The notes: generated by a model not told the origin, from the letters alone. Positions 28,538-37,169 are shown, counted from the first letter of the stretch. The stretch: DNA of 44,198 nucleotides from Zetaproteobacteria bacterium CG_4_9_14_3_um_filter_54_145 (GCA_002791575.1 PFXI01000043.1:1-44198); one strand, 5' to 3'. Program-made: numbers and translations.

Positions 28538-29281
28538 ATGAATCTTGGTTATTATATCTCAGGCGTAGCAAGTCAGATGTCCCAGAACAAGATGGATGGC
28601 ATTGCGCATAATCTGGCCAATGTAAACTCTGTCGGTTACATGGAAGATCGCACATCGTTCTCCTCCATGTTTTCGGGGAAAATGGGCCGTGAAGGCGCGC
28701 CAGACAAGACATCTGCAGCCTTTCTCTCCACCAACACCCAGTATGTCAGCACCCAGGCAGGCACCATTCGTCAGACGGGTAATGACCTCGATTTCTCTGT
28801 CCACGGCGACGGCTATTTCAGGATTCAGATGAAAGATGGTACGGAAGCGTTAACACGCGCCGGCAATTTCAAGCTGGATGCCGAAGGAAAGCTGTTAACC
28901 CAGGGCGGCCTGGCTGTTCTGGACAAGAACGGCAGCCCTGTGCAACTGGGACTCGGTAAAATCAGCGCGACCGAGAATGGCGCGCTCTATGTTAACGGTC
29001 AGCCGGTCGCCGAGCTCGGCATCGCCATGATTCAGGACAGCAGAACCATCCAGAAAATTGCCGGCACCCTGATTCGCACCGGACAGGATAACATCCGCCC
29101 GGCTGACGGCAGCGTAAGCGTACATCAGGCTGAGCTGGAAGAGGCCAATGTGAATTCCGTACTGGCCATGACCCAGATCGTGGACACGATGCGTACCTAC
29201 CAGTCGATGATGAAAGTAGTCGAACAATATAACCAACTCTCCGGCCAGCTGAGCGATCGCGTCGGCGTGGTACAGGGTTAA
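28538..29281 (+). CDS. flgF: Flagellar proximal rod protein FlgF
   Basis: FlgF is a periplasmic rod subunit between the MS-ring and the distal rod. The 247-residue protein has the rod/hook-family N-terminus (MNLGYYISGVASQM, then IAHNLANVNSVGY), DFSVHGDGYFRI, LTRAGNFKLD, and the C-terminal helix EEANVNSVLAMTQIV and MRTYQSMMKVVEQ. AGGAG lies six bases before the ATG. It is the first gene after the sigma-54-type promoter; flgB, flgC, flgD and flgE must lie elsewhere. Confidence 0.96.
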   Translation: MNLGYYISGVASQMSQNKMDGIAHNLANVNSVGYMEDRTSFSSMFSGKMGREGAPDKTSAAFLSTNTQYVSTQAGTIRQTGNDLDFSVHGDGYFRIQMKDGTEALTRAGNFKLDAEGKLLTQGGLAVLDKNGSPVQLGLGKISATENGALYVNGQPVAELGIAMIQDSRTIQKIAGTLIRTGQDNIRPADGSVSVHQAELEEANVNSVLAMTQIVDTMRTYQSMMKVVEQYNQLSGQLSDRVGVVQG

Positions 29282-29331
29282 ATTTATATGCCAACAGACA
29301 TGAAACAGATAACAGATAAGGGAGTTTTATC

Positions 29332-30120
29332 ATGATGCGATCACTATGGACGGCCTCTACCGGCATGGCCGCACAAAGCCTCAATGTGGATGTTATTTCC
29401 AATAATATTGCCAACGTCAACACCAATGGATTCAAACGCGGCCGTGCCAACTTTCAGGATCTGATGTATCAGCAGATCAAGTCACCCGGTGCCGAAGCAA
29501 GCGCCGCCGGCACGCAGCTACCAACCGGTATTCAGGTCGGACTCGGCGTACGCACGGCCAGTGTCGACAGCATCTTCTCTGAAGGCAGCTTCCAGCAGAC
29601 CAACAACCCGCTCGATCTGACTATTCAGGGGCGTGGCTTCTTCCAGATTCAGATGGCCAACGGCGATTCAGCCTATACCCGTGCCGGCTCCTTCAGCCTC
29701 GACTCCACCGGTCAAATCGTCACCCAGAACGGTGACCTGCTGCAACCGGGCATCACCATCCCTACCGATGCACAGTCCATTCAGATCGCACAGGACGGCA
29801 CCGTATCGGTGACTCAACCTGCCGGCATCCAGACCGTACTGGGTCAGATCCAGATTGCCGACTTCCTCAACCCGGCCGGTCTGAGCAAGCTGGGCGGCAA
29901 CCTGTTTCAGCCCAGCAATGCCTCCGGCACCGCTGTCATCGGCAACCCGACCGAGAACGGCCTGGGCTCCATGACACAGGGAACACTTGAGATGTCCAAT
30001 GTCAGCATGGTTGAGGAGATGGTTAATCTGATTGCCGGCCAGCGGGCATATGAGATGAACTCCAAGGCGATCCAGGCATCCGATGAGATGCTGCAGACCG
30101 CCAATCAGATCAAGAGGTAA
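29332..30120 (+). CDS. flgG: Flagellar distal rod protein FlgG
   Basis: FlgG builds the distal rod that crosses the P- and L-rings. The 262-residue length and sequence are typical: MMRSLWTASTGMAAQ, ISNNIANVNTNGFKRGRANFQDL, a long central QGRGFFQIQM and YTRAGSFSLD, and C-terminal LEMSNVSMVEEMVNLI with QRAYEMNSKAIQASDEML. GGAG lies seven bases upstream. A 50-bp gap separates it from flgF; flgA follows directly. Confidence 0.98.
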   Translation: MMRSLWTASTGMAAQSLNVDVISNNIANVNTNGFKRGRANFQDLMYQQIKSPGAEASAAGTQLPTGIQVGLGVRTASVDSIFSEGSFQQTNNPLDLTIQGRGFFQIQMANGDSAYTRAGSFSLDSTGQIVTQNGDLLQPGITIPTDAQSIQIAQDGTVSVTQPAGIQTVLGQIQIADFLNPAGLSKLGGNLFQPSNASGTAVIGNPTENGLGSMTQGTLEMSNVSMVEEMVNLIAGQRAYEMNSKAIQASDEMLQTANQIKR

Positions 30121-30123
30121 GTG

Positions 30124-30828
30124 ATGCGCCACCTGAATCCCCACGCACTGATGTTGTTGATCGCTCTTGTGCTGCCTGCACTGGCCCTGCCCATGCAGGC
30201 GAGTGCTGCCACCGACGCTGCCATGCAGCAGTCGCTGAAGAGCTTTTTCAATCAAGGCGTGGTACTGCAGGGGGCGACAGCCGAACTGATCACGGTACAG
30301 CACTGGCCCAATGCCAGCGGCAGTATGCGCTGGTCGCTGCCCGCCTCACTACGCAATCATCCGGGCCGCTTCTCACTGATCGCCGAGCAGGGTAATCGTC
30401 GCTGGTATGTACCGGTGCTGGTACGCTGGATGGCCACCGCCATTGTCATGCGTCAGCAGGTTTCGGCACGAAGCTTGCTCACACAAAGTATGATGAAAAA
30501 AACACGCACCGATATTGCCGGCCATCATGGTCCATGGTGGCAAAACAGCGAAACACTGGTCGGCATGCGCCTGACCCGCCCGCTGGCAAGCGGCGAAGTT
30601 ATTCTGGCCAGCCATGTCAAACGTCCGCCAATGATCAAACGCGGCGATCTCGTCGCCATCATGCTTGATGTCGGCGGGGTGCATATCCGCACTGAAGGCA
30701 AAGCCATGCGCACGGCAGGCAGGGGCGAACGCATTATGGTCAGAAATTTACGCAGCAAGGAAGTGATTCAGGCTGTAGTCGAAAATACAGGTTTGGTACG
30801 CGTATCGCTTCATGGAGGCCGCGGATGA
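30124..30828 (+). CDS. flgA: Flagellar P-ring assembly chaperone FlgA
   Basis: FlgA is a periplasmic chaperone for FlgI during P-ring assembly. The 234-residue protein has a signal peptide (hydrophobic ALMLLIALVLPALAL, cleavage after MQASA) and a C-terminal SAF/ChapFlgA domain (TRPLASGEVILASHV, RGDLVAIMLDVGGV). The ATG at 30124 has GAGG six bases upstream; the adjacent GTG at 30121 is less likely. Its stop overlaps the flgH start (ATGA). Its gene sits two genes ahead of its client flgI. Confidence 0.92.
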   Translation: MRHLNPHALMLLIALVLPALALPMQASAATDAAMQQSLKSFFNQGVVLQGATAELITVQHWPNASGSMRWSLPASLRNHPGRFSLIAEQGNRRWYVPVLVRWMATAIVMRQQVSARSLLTQSMMKKTRTDIAGHHGPWWQNSETLVGMRLTRPLASGEVILASHVKRPPMIKRGDLVAIMLDVGGVHIRTEGKAMRTAGRGERIMVRNLRSKEVIQAVVENTGLVRVSLHGGRG

Positions 30829-31520
30829 ACATCAGAACTACACTCTGCCTGATCAGCATCGCCCCGATTATTCTCGGCGGCTGCATGCCACGGGTCGACA
30901 AGGCAACCGAAACAGAGCAAAAACAGATTGTGGATCAGGCTCTGGCCACACCAACCGAAGACACATCACATAACGGCTCATTATGGGGCGGTGGTGGTGT
31001 AGGCCTGTTGTCCGACTCCAAAGCCTCCCGTGTCGGCGATCTGGTCACAGTACTGGTATCGGAAAGCGCCAAGGCCACGCGATCGCTCGGCAGCAAGCAG
31101 AGTAAAAAATCCGCACGCGATACCGGCCTTAGCGCCAATATCGCTTATGGCGGCGCACTCGGTAATGCCGATGTACAACCATCCGGCAGTGTCGGCATGA
31201 CCAACTCCAAGAGCTTTGATGGCACAGGCTCTACCAACAGCTCCGACACGCTGACTGCCAGCGTCACCTCGGTTGTTACCATGGTCTATCCCAACGGCAA
31301 TATGCGCATCGTTGGCAAGCGCCAACTGGTGATTAATCATGAACCACAGCAGATCACCTTCACGGGTGTCATTCGTCCGGTCGATATCGCACCGGATAAC
31401 ACCATCACCTCGGCCAAAGTGGCGCAGGCGGATATCAGCTACGGCGGCACCGGCGCACTGGCCAACGCTGCGCACGAAGGCTGGGTATCCAGATCGCTGG
31501 ATTATATATGGCCATTCTGA
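30825..31520 (+). CDS. flgH: Flagellar L-ring lipoprotein FlgH
   Basis: FlgH forms the outer-membrane L-ring bushing around the rod. The 231-residue protein has a lipoprotein signal peptide with lipobox LGGC (cysteine at residue 20), then NGSLWGGGGVGLLSD, RVGDLVTVLVSE and the conserved MRIVGKRQLVINHEPQQITFTGVIRP region, written here as two adjoining motifs MRIVGKRQLVINHE and ITFTGVIRP. It starts within the flgA stop (ATGA) and ends at or inside the flgI start. Confidence 0.97.
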   Translation: MNIRTTLCLISIAPIILGGCMPRVDKATETEQKQIVDQALATPTEDTSHNGSLWGGGGVGLLSDSKASRVGDLVTVLVSESAKATRSLGSKQSKKSARDTGLSANIAYGGALGNADVQPSGSVGMTNSKSFDGTGSTNSSDTLTASVTSVVTMVYPNGNMRIVGKRQLVINHEPQQITFTGVIRPVDIAPDNTITSAKVAQADISYGGTGALANAAHEGWVSRSLDYIWPF

Positions 31521-32629
31521 TGCACTCCCGTCCCCTTTCCCGGCTTGCTGCCGTGCTCTGCCTGCTGCTGATGATCCCCGTCACTGCCCAGGCGGAACGT
31601 ATCAAGGAGCTGGCTGATATCGAAGGCGTGCGCGGCAACGCACTGGTTGGTTATGGCCTGGTGGTCGGCCTTAACGGCACAGGCGACTCCGGTACATCAT
31701 CGCCATTCACCATCAACAGCATCACCGCCATGCTGGAGCGGCTGGGCGTCAATGTACGTGCCGATATCACCAAGATGAAACCCAAAAACATTGCTGCTGT
31801 CATGGTAACTTCGGAGCTGCCGGCATTTGCACGTCCCGGACAACAACTGGACGTCACCGTATCCAGCATCGGCGATGCCAAGGATCTGCGCGGCGGTACC
31901 CTGCTGATAACCCCACTACTCGGCGGTGACGGACGTCCCTATGCGATTGCTCAGGGCGGCCTCTCTACCGGCGGCTTCAGTGTCAGCGGCAAAGGCGCCA
32001 GCAGCACCAAGGGCCACCCTACGGCAGCCCGCGTACCCAACGGTGCCCGCGTCGAACGTGCAGCCCCGCGCGGCCTCTCCGCCGATCAGGAGAAGATCAC
32101 GCTGAATCTGCATAACCCCGATTTCACCACCGCCAAGAACATGCAGGACGCCATCAACGCCGATCTGGGCAAAGGCATGGCACGCGCAATCGACTCGGGC
32201 ACAGTGCAGGTATGGAACCCGAACAGTAATGCGGTTGAGCTGATTGCCCGCCTGGAGCAGCTTGATATTGGTCTGGATCATGCCGCCGTTGTCATCGTGG
32301 ATGAACGCACCGGCACCATCGTGATGGGCCAGGAGGTGCGCATCGATACCGTAGCTGTCGCCCACGGCAGCATCAGCGTCAACATCACGGAGAATCCGGA
32401 AGTTTCACAACCCAATGCCTTTGCAGGCGGCAAAACCACCAAGGTGGATCGCACCAAGGTAAGCGTGGAAGAGGAAGAAGCCAAACTCGTCGTGCTGCCC
32501 AGACAGGTATCGCTGGCCACACTGGTCACGGCTCTCAATGCCGTCGGCGCCACACCGAGCGACCTGATTGCAGTACTGCAGGCTATCAAGGCGGCAGGCG
32601 CCCTGCACGCCGAGCTCAGGACCATGTAA
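31508..32629 (+). CDS. flgI: Flagellar P-ring protein FlgI
   Basis: FlgI forms the periplasmic P-ring bound to peptidoglycan. The 373-residue protein has a signal peptide (RLAAVLCLLLMIPVTAQA before ERIKELADIEG) and the family motifs RGNALVGYGLVVGLNGTGD, VMVTSELPAFARPGQQLDV, LRGGTLLITPLLG and IVMGQEVRIDTVAV. The ATG at 31508 overlaps flgH by 13 bases with GGA six bases before it; the ATG at 31520, overlapping the flgH stop as TGATG, would drop four residues. It ends against flgJ (TAATG). Confidence 0.97.
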   Translation: MAILMHSRPLSRLAAVLCLLLMIPVTAQAERIKELADIEGVRGNALVGYGLVVGLNGTGDSGTSSPFTINSITAMLERLGVNVRADITKMKPKNIAAVMVTSELPAFARPGQQLDVTVSSIGDAKDLRGGTLLITPLLGGDGRPYAIAQGGLSTGGFSVSGKGASSTKGHPTAARVPNGARVERAAPRGLSADQEKITLNLHNPDFTTAKNMQDAINADLGKGMARAIDSGTVQVWNPNSNAVELIARLEQLDIGLDHAAVVIVDERTGTIVMGQEVRIDTVAVAHGSISVNITENPEVSQPNAFAGGKTTKVDRTKVSVEEEEAKLVVLPRQVSLATLVTALNAVGATPSDLIAVLQAIKAAGALHAELRTM

Positions 32630-33102
32630 TGCGTGATCTCGTCGAAACCGTCATCGGCGACATCATGCAGCGCGAGCGCATGCAGAAGTCGACCGCCGCC
32701 CACAAGCAAACCGCCATGCGGCCGGCACCAACTCCGGGGCATGCACCGTTGCACAGCGTCGGCAAACAGGTGCCCGTGCCCGAATCCGCACAAAAAGATC
32801 CCGCGTTATGGAAGGCCAGCAAACAGTTTGAGGCTATCTTCCTGCAGCAGATGATGAGCGAGATGCGCAGCACCGTAAGCAAATCCGAATTCATGCCGCA
32901 TGGCTTTGCCGAAGATATGCATGCATCGATGATGGATGAGGCCATCGCTCAGGCCAGCACCAAACACGGAAGCATCGGCATAGCCAATGCCGTCTACCGC
33001 CAACTTGAGGCCGGCAGCCGGACTCAAGCAATTCCGAATCCTGCCGATAAAGAGAATATGACCAGTGATTTGATGATGGAGGCGATCCGACATGCGCGTT
33101 AA
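32629..33102 (+). CDS. flgJ: Single-domain FlgJ-like rod-binding protein
   Basis: This 157-residue protein matches only the N-terminal rod-capping half of FlgJ: LWKASKQFEAIFLQQMMSEM and the motif SKSEFMPHGFAEDMHASMMDEAIA. The C-terminal muramidase domain of the enterobacterial protein is absent, as in many other lineages, so wall opening for the rod must use a separate enzyme. A 55-residue basic, proline-rich N-terminal part precedes the domain. The start overlaps the flgI stop by one base. A sigma-28-type promoter lies in its last codons and it overlaps flgM by 11 bases. Confidence 0.92.
   Translation: MRDLVETVIGDIMQRERMQKSTAAHKQTAMRPAPTPGHAPLHSVGKQVPVPESAQKDPALWKASKQFEAIFLQQMMSEMRSTVSKSEFMPHGFAEDMHASMMDEAIAQASTKHGSIGIANAVYRQLEAGSRTQAIPNPADKENMTSDLMMEAIRHAR
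33024..33050 (+). promoter_or_regulatory. Sigma-28 (FliA) promoter inside flgJ, ahead of flgM
   Basis: GCCGATAA (33043-33050) is an exact match to the sigma-28 -10 consensus, with TCAA (33024-33027; consensus TAAA) exactly 15 bp upstream. Transcription would start near 33057, about 35 nt before flgM. The -10 is read as codons for PADK in flgJ, so it could also be chance, but position and spacing fit a class III promoter for flgM and the hook-associated genes. Confidence 0.65.
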
Positions 33103-33385
33103 CAGTTCCGGTGCGGCAACCGGCATTCACAAAAGTAGCAGTGCTGCAGGCTCTGCCAAGGGCAAGCAGACATCTGCCGGCAAGGGACGCGATTCGGTAC
33201 AGGTTTCCGACTCGGCCAGCTTGCGTGAAAAAGCGCAAATCATGCTCGCCGACATGTCGCCGGTACGTATGGAACGGATCGAGGAGATTCGCGACGCACT
33301 GGAAAAGGGTACCTATGCACAGGACAGCCACAAGGTTGCCACCCAGATTGTTGCCAATGCACTGGCGGAGCATCCATGGTCATAA
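33092..33385 (+). CDS. flgM: Anti-sigma-28 factor FlgM
   Basis: FlgM binds FliA (sigma-28) and blocks late flagellar genes until it is exported through the finished hook. The 97-residue protein has a disordered, Ser/Gly/Lys-rich N-terminal half suited to export, and the sigma-binding C-terminal half ERIEEIRDALEKGTYAQDSH followed by KVATQIVANAL. It overlaps flgJ by 11 bases and flgN by 10. A sigma-28-type promoter just upstream would let FliA control its own inhibitor. Confidence 0.92.
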   Translation: MRVNSSGAATGIHKSSSAAGSAKGKQTSAGKGRDSVQVSDSASLREKAQIMLADMSPVRMERIEEIRDALEKGTYAQDSHKVATQIVANALAEHPWS

Positions 33386-33834
33386 CATCCCTGCCCCCTC
33401 ACACCATGTCCGAGCTGCGCCAGCTGTTTGCTCAGATGGACGCCTGCGCTCGCGAGCTGGAAGTGGTTGCCAATGCGGAATATGAAGCGATCAGATCACT
33501 GGATGCTGAACAGATCATGGCGCTGACCGACCGGCGTGTTGTCGTGCACCAGTGCCTTGCCAAACTCGAGCAGGATGGCAGGGCGTTGCGCGCCCGCGCC
33601 CGCATTCCTGATGAGATGACCATGGAAGTGCTGATCGACATGTTCGGTGGCAGCAACACGGCCGAATTTCAGGCACTCAGGCGCAACCTGTATGAACGCA
33701 TGCTTCACATTGACCGACAGAGCCAGGAAAACAGCCTGCGCCTGCGTGCAGCCTATAATGTATCTTCAACCATCCTGCAGCACCTGGGCCTGGTAGAGAA
33801 GGAACAGTCCTACGGCAGGACGGCTACCCGATGA
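33376..33834 (+). CDS. flgN: Flagellar export chaperone FlgN
   Basis: FlgN escorts the hook-associated proteins FlgK and FlgL to the export gate. The 152-residue, mostly helical protein has the family pattern LRQLFAQMDACARELEVV, then a long helical body with RRVVVHQCLAKLEQD, and the C-terminal IDRQSQENSLRLRAAYNVSS where the NxxL-type client-binding helix is expected. It overlaps flgM upstream and the flgK start (ATGA) downstream, so chaperone and first client are translationally coupled. Confidence 0.88.
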   Translation: MVITSLPPHTMSELRQLFAQMDACARELEVVANAEYEAIRSLDAEQIMALTDRRVVVHQCLAKLEQDGRALRARARIPDEMTMEVLIDMFGGSNTAEFQALRRNLYERMLHIDRQSQENSLRLRAAYNVSSTILQHLGLVEKEQSYGRTATR

Positions 33835-35558
33835 TTTTCGATACCCTGAATATCGCCGCCTCCAGCCTGAGGACGCAGCAAAAAGCCATTGATGTGGTGT
33901 CGCACAATATTGCCAACGCCAATACCGCCGGCTACTCCAAGCAGGCCTCCAACATCTCTGCGCTGACACCGGAGAGGATTGGCAACCTGAGTTTCGGGCG
34001 CGGTGTGGATCTGACCAGCGTGAGCCGTACAATCGACCCGATTGTCGACAAGGCACTGACCAATAACGGTAGTCAACTGAACTACTGGACCACGCTCAAC
34101 AACGGCCTCTATAGCGTGGAGAATGTATTCGGCAGCCTGCAAAGCACGGGGCTGGCATCCGCCCTGGATAACTTTTTCCTCTCCTGGCAGCAGCTGGCCA
34201 ACAACCCGCAGGATAGTGCCCAGCAATTCAATGTCCGCGCCAAAAGTGAATCAGTGGTCAGCAGCCTGAACAGTATGAGCCAGCAGCTGGTCAGCACCCA
34301 GACCAGTGCCGACAGCCAGATCAGCAGCCAGATTGACCAGGCGAACCAGTTGCTCGATACCATCGCCTCACTCACCACGCTGATCAGCAAGCAGGAAAAC
34401 GGTCAGAAGGGTATGGCCGGTAGCGCCAATGACCTGCGCGACCAGCGCGATGTGGCCGTTCGCTCGCTGGCCAATCTGCTGCCCGTACAACAGATCAGCG
34501 ACCAGAATGGCGGCCTGCTGCTGCAGACAACCAGCGGTGACTTGCTGGCGCAGGATGGCATCTCCCGTCATCTGGCACGTGGCACAGCGGTCGGCGGCGG
34601 CTTTAGCGGTATTGTCATGGCTCAGACAGGCGCAACAGTGAATGTCGGGCAGAACGGCAGTATCGGCGGTCTGATTGAGTTGCGTGACAACAAACTCGGA
34701 GCCTATGTACAGCAGATAGACAGCCTGGCTGCCAACCTTGCCTTTTCGGTCAACCAGATCCATGCCAGTGCCACCGCTGGTACTGCCGCCACCACGATGA
34801 CATCCGGCCAGCCGAGCAATACGGCGCTGTCGCTGGATAATGTTGGCCAGGCCACCATCTTTGCCGGGCAGGTGCAAACAGGCAGCTTTACCATTCACAC
34901 CTACGATGCCGCCGGCACCCCCGCCCCGGCCGGTGGTACCGCCATCAATATCACAGCCGGCGTCACGACCATGACGGATGTGGTCAACAGCCTGAACCTC
35001 GTCGCCGGTGTTACGGCCAGTCTGGACACCTCCAACCGCCTGACTGTTACAGCGACGGCCGGCACCAGTTTCGCCCTCTCCGATGATACCAGCAATGTGC
35101 TGGCAGCCTATGAGATAAACAGCTTTTTCACCGGCTCCAGTTCCGGCACACTAAGCCTGTCGACAGCGATTCAGACCGATCCTGCCAGCATACATACCGG
35201 CCGTGTTGACCCGCTCACATCACTGATCTCGAGCGCGGATAACAGTGCTGCAACCGCTATTATGCAGCTGCAGAATCAGGCAGTGGCATTCGATGGCACG
35301 GTTAGCAGCAGCCTGCATGCCCGCACCACAACGGTATCCACCCAATATGGCAACGATGTCGCCATATCACTCCAGCAACAGCAGTACAGCACAGCTGAAG
35401 CTGATTCACTGAATAACCAGCGTCAGGCTATTTCCGGCGTCAATACGGACGAAGAACTGGTCGCAATGATTAAATTTCAGCGTGCCTATGAAGCGTCGGC
35501 CAAGGTTATTTCGACAACAAATACGATGATGGATTCCCTACTAGGACTGATCCGATGA
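33831..35558 (+). CDS. flgK: Flagellar hook-associated protein 1, FlgK
   Basis: FlgK is the first hook-filament junction protein. The 575-residue protein has the axial-family N-terminus FDTLNIAASSLRTQQKAIDV and SHNIANANTAGYSKQ, a long Ser/Thr/Ala-rich variable middle, and the conserved C-terminal helix VNTDEELVAMIKFQRAYEAS with KVISTTNTMMDSLLGLIR. The variable region (about 320-450) is unusually rich in small residues and has beta-strand repeats such as GTAINITAGVTTMTDVVN. It overlaps flgN and flgL by four bases each. Confidence 0.97.
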   Translation: MIFDTLNIAASSLRTQQKAIDVVSHNIANANTAGYSKQASNISALTPERIGNLSFGRGVDLTSVSRTIDPIVDKALTNNGSQLNYWTTLNNGLYSVENVFGSLQSTGLASALDNFFLSWQQLANNPQDSAQQFNVRAKSESVVSSLNSMSQQLVSTQTSADSQISSQIDQANQLLDTIASLTTLISKQENGQKGMAGSANDLRDQRDVAVRSLANLLPVQQISDQNGGLLLQTTSGDLLAQDGISRHLARGTAVGGGFSGIVMAQTGATVNVGQNGSIGGLIELRDNKLGAYVQQIDSLAANLAFSVNQIHASATAGTAATTMTSGQPSNTALSLDNVGQATIFAGQVQTGSFTIHTYDAAGTPAPAGGTAINITAGVTTMTDVVNSLNLVAGVTASLDTSNRLTVTATAGTSFALSDDTSNVLAAYEINSFFTGSSSGTLSLSTAIQTDPASIHTGRVDPLTSLISSADNSAATAIMQLQNQAVAFDGTVSSSLHARTTTVSTQYGNDVAISLQQQQYSTAEADSLNNQRQAISGVNTDEELVAMIKFQRAYEASAKVISTTNTMMDSLLGLIR

Positions 35559-36436
35559 GAGTTACTACCGCCCAGATGTATAACACCCTGCTTAGCGGGG
35601 TAAAACAGCAGCAGACCATCCAGGATCAGGGTAATGCCCAGATTGCTTCCGGCACCAAATTTCAGACGCCGGCGCAGGCGGGCACGGCCTACAAGACCTC
35701 ACTGGACATCAGACATGCCCAGGTCGGCTTGCAGGGTGACCTGGAATCCGTTACCACGGCCGAGTCACGCCTCTCCAGCAGCATGACCATGCTTAATGAT
35801 ATGGTTAACGTCATGAAACGGGCCCAGACCGTGGCCGTTCAGATGTCCAGTGCCAACGTAAGTGCTACCGAGCGACTGAGTGCGGCACAGGAGGCGACCC
35901 AACTGCTTAATCAGGTCATCAGCGATGCCAACCAGCAGTGGCAGGGTCAGTCCCTGTTCGCAGGTACCGCTGTAGACAAAACGGCATTTATACCCGATGC
36001 GCTGGGCAACATGGTCTATAACGGTAATGCCCAGGATCGGGCCGTCACCACCAACGATGGTCAGCAGATCATCAGCAATATCCGCGGAGACAATCCGGCC
36101 TTCGCCGCAGCATTCTCCGCACTGGAAGGATTCAAGACCGCGCTGTTAACCAACGATGCCGCAGGTGTACAGAGTGCACTGGGTGCATTAACCAGCGCCG
36201 GTGATGGCGTCATCGGCATGACCAGTGATGTAGGTGCAAGACTGTCTGGCGTACGCCTGAATCAAGCTGCCATCGGGGATCGACAACTGAACCTGCAGAT
36301 ACAGCTGAATACGCATGAAGCTGTCGATATCCCGGCCGTTGTGGCCAGCATGCAACAGTCCAGCATCGCCCTGCAGGCTGCATATAAACAGATCTCCCAG
36401 CTTCAGTCCCTCAGCCTGACCAACTTTCTGAGATAA
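35555..36436 (+). CDS. flgL: Flagellar hook-associated protein 3, FlgL
   Basis: FlgL is the second junction protein, directly below the filament. The 293-residue protein starts MRVTTAQMYNTLLSGVKQQQ and has flagellin-like N-terminal coils (QIASGTKFQTPAQAG), LNDMVNVMKRAQTVAVQM, WQGQSLFAGT, and a flagellin-like C-terminal helix ending AAYKQISQLQSLSLTNFLR. The ATG overlaps the flgK stop (ATGA). csrA follows four bases after its stop, in keeping with the flgL-csrA/fliW order known in several flagellated bacteria. Confidence 0.95.
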   Translation: MRVTTAQMYNTLLSGVKQQQTIQDQGNAQIASGTKFQTPAQAGTAYKTSLDIRHAQVGLQGDLESVTTAESRLSSSMTMLNDMVNVMKRAQTVAVQMSSANVSATERLSAAQEATQLLNQVISDANQQWQGQSLFAGTAVDKTAFIPDALGNMVYNGNAQDRAVTTNDGQQIISNIRGDNPAFAAAFSALEGFKTALLTNDAAGVQSALGALTSAGDGVIGMTSDVGARLSGVRLNQAAIGDRQLNLQIQLNTHEAVDIPAVVASMQQSSIALQAAYKQISQLQSLSLTNFLR

Positions 36437-36440
36437 GCCG

Positions 36441-36698
36441 GTGCTCGTCTTACGTAGAAAAATCGGCGAAGTTATTCAGATCAATGACAACATCCGTATT
36501 ATTATACAGGACGTGCAAAATGAGCACATTGTACGCATCGGTATTGAAGCGCCGCCCGAAATTCCGGTGCACCGGATGGAAATTTACAACCTGATCCAGC
36601 AGGAAAACAAGGCTGCTGCCGGTGCCAATGCACTGCAATGGCTTAAAGGAGTAACTCATGAGCGCAGTAGCAGTGACAAGGATGCCGGAGATGAGTGA
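36441..36698 (+). CDS. csrA: Translational regulator CsrA (long, FliW-responsive type)
   Basis: CsrA dimers bind GGA motifs in mRNA leaders and block or stabilise messages, including flagellin. The 85-residue protein begins at a GTG, with MLVLRRKIGEVIQINDNIRI and the RNA-binding strand IEAPPEIPVHRMEIY (R45). It is longer than the 61-residue E. coli form; the extra C-terminal tail (about residues 55-85) is where FliW is known to bind CsrA in Bacillus and Campylobacter. It ends 41 bases inside fliW, so antagonist and target are made together. Confidence 0.95.
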   Translation: MLVLRRKIGEVIQINDNIRIIIQDVQNEHIVRIGIEAPPEIPVHRMEIYNLIQQENKAAAGANALQWLKGVTHERSSSDKDAGDE

Positions 36699-37101
36699 CA
36701 CCCTGCCAAACACCAAAGAGGCTTTTTATTTCCCTCAGGGCATGGTCGGCTTTGGCGATGCGCATGAATTCGGCCTGATCTATGAGGGTGTGGGCAACAT
36801 TGCCTGCCTGCAATCCATAGACCAGCCCGAGGCTGCATTCCTGTTAACCCCGTGGAATCAGTCACGTCTGGGCGCACAACCCAAACTGAACAGGGAACAG
36901 GCCCAGTGTATTGAAGTGCAGGATGAGCAGGATGTCATGTGGTTGATCGTCCTCAACCCGTTTGCAGACAAAAAGTGGGTTACCGCCAACCTGAAGGCGC
37001 CGATTGCCATCAATACGGAAAAACGTATCGGTCTGCAGTGCATACGCCCGGAACCTGAGCTGGAGCTGCGCTTCCAGTGGATGGCTCAGCCGGGCAGCTG
37101 A
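36658..37101 (+). CDS. fliW: Flagellar assembly factor FliW (CsrA antagonist)
   Basis: FliW binds both flagellin and CsrA: when flagellin is exported, free FliW inhibits CsrA and flagellin translation resumes. The 147-residue protein has the family core FYFPQGMVGFGDAHEFGLI, FLLTPW, and LNPFADKKWVTANLKAPI with INTEKRIGLQ near the end. The ATG at 36658 has GGAG six bases upstream and overlaps csrA by 41 bases; an ATG at 36691 has no properly spaced site. It is the last gene of the flagellar block, and flagellin itself is not in the window. Confidence 0.95.
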   Translation: MSAVAVTRMPEMSDTLPNTKEAFYFPQGMVGFGDAHEFGLIYEGVGNIACLQSIDQPEAAFLLTPWNQSRLGAQPKLNREQAQCIEVQDEQDVMWLIVLNPFADKKWVTANLKAPIAINTEKRIGLQCIRPEPELELRFQWMAQPGS

Positions 37102-37138
37102 TCAGCGCCGCTTATCGGCAACGACACACCCCGCATGA

Positions 37139-37169
37139 CAGCAGCATGCGATATCAACATGCGCTGCTG
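37139..37169 (+). other. Hairpin after fliW
   Basis: CAGCAGCATG (37139-37148) pairs with CATG-CG-CTGCTG (37158-37169), giving a 10-bp stem with a 2-nt bulge and a 9-nt loop. It lies about 40 bp after the fliW stop, where the flagellar transcript should end. It has no T-run, so termination here would need Rho or the stem may only protect the 3' end. Confidence 0.3.
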
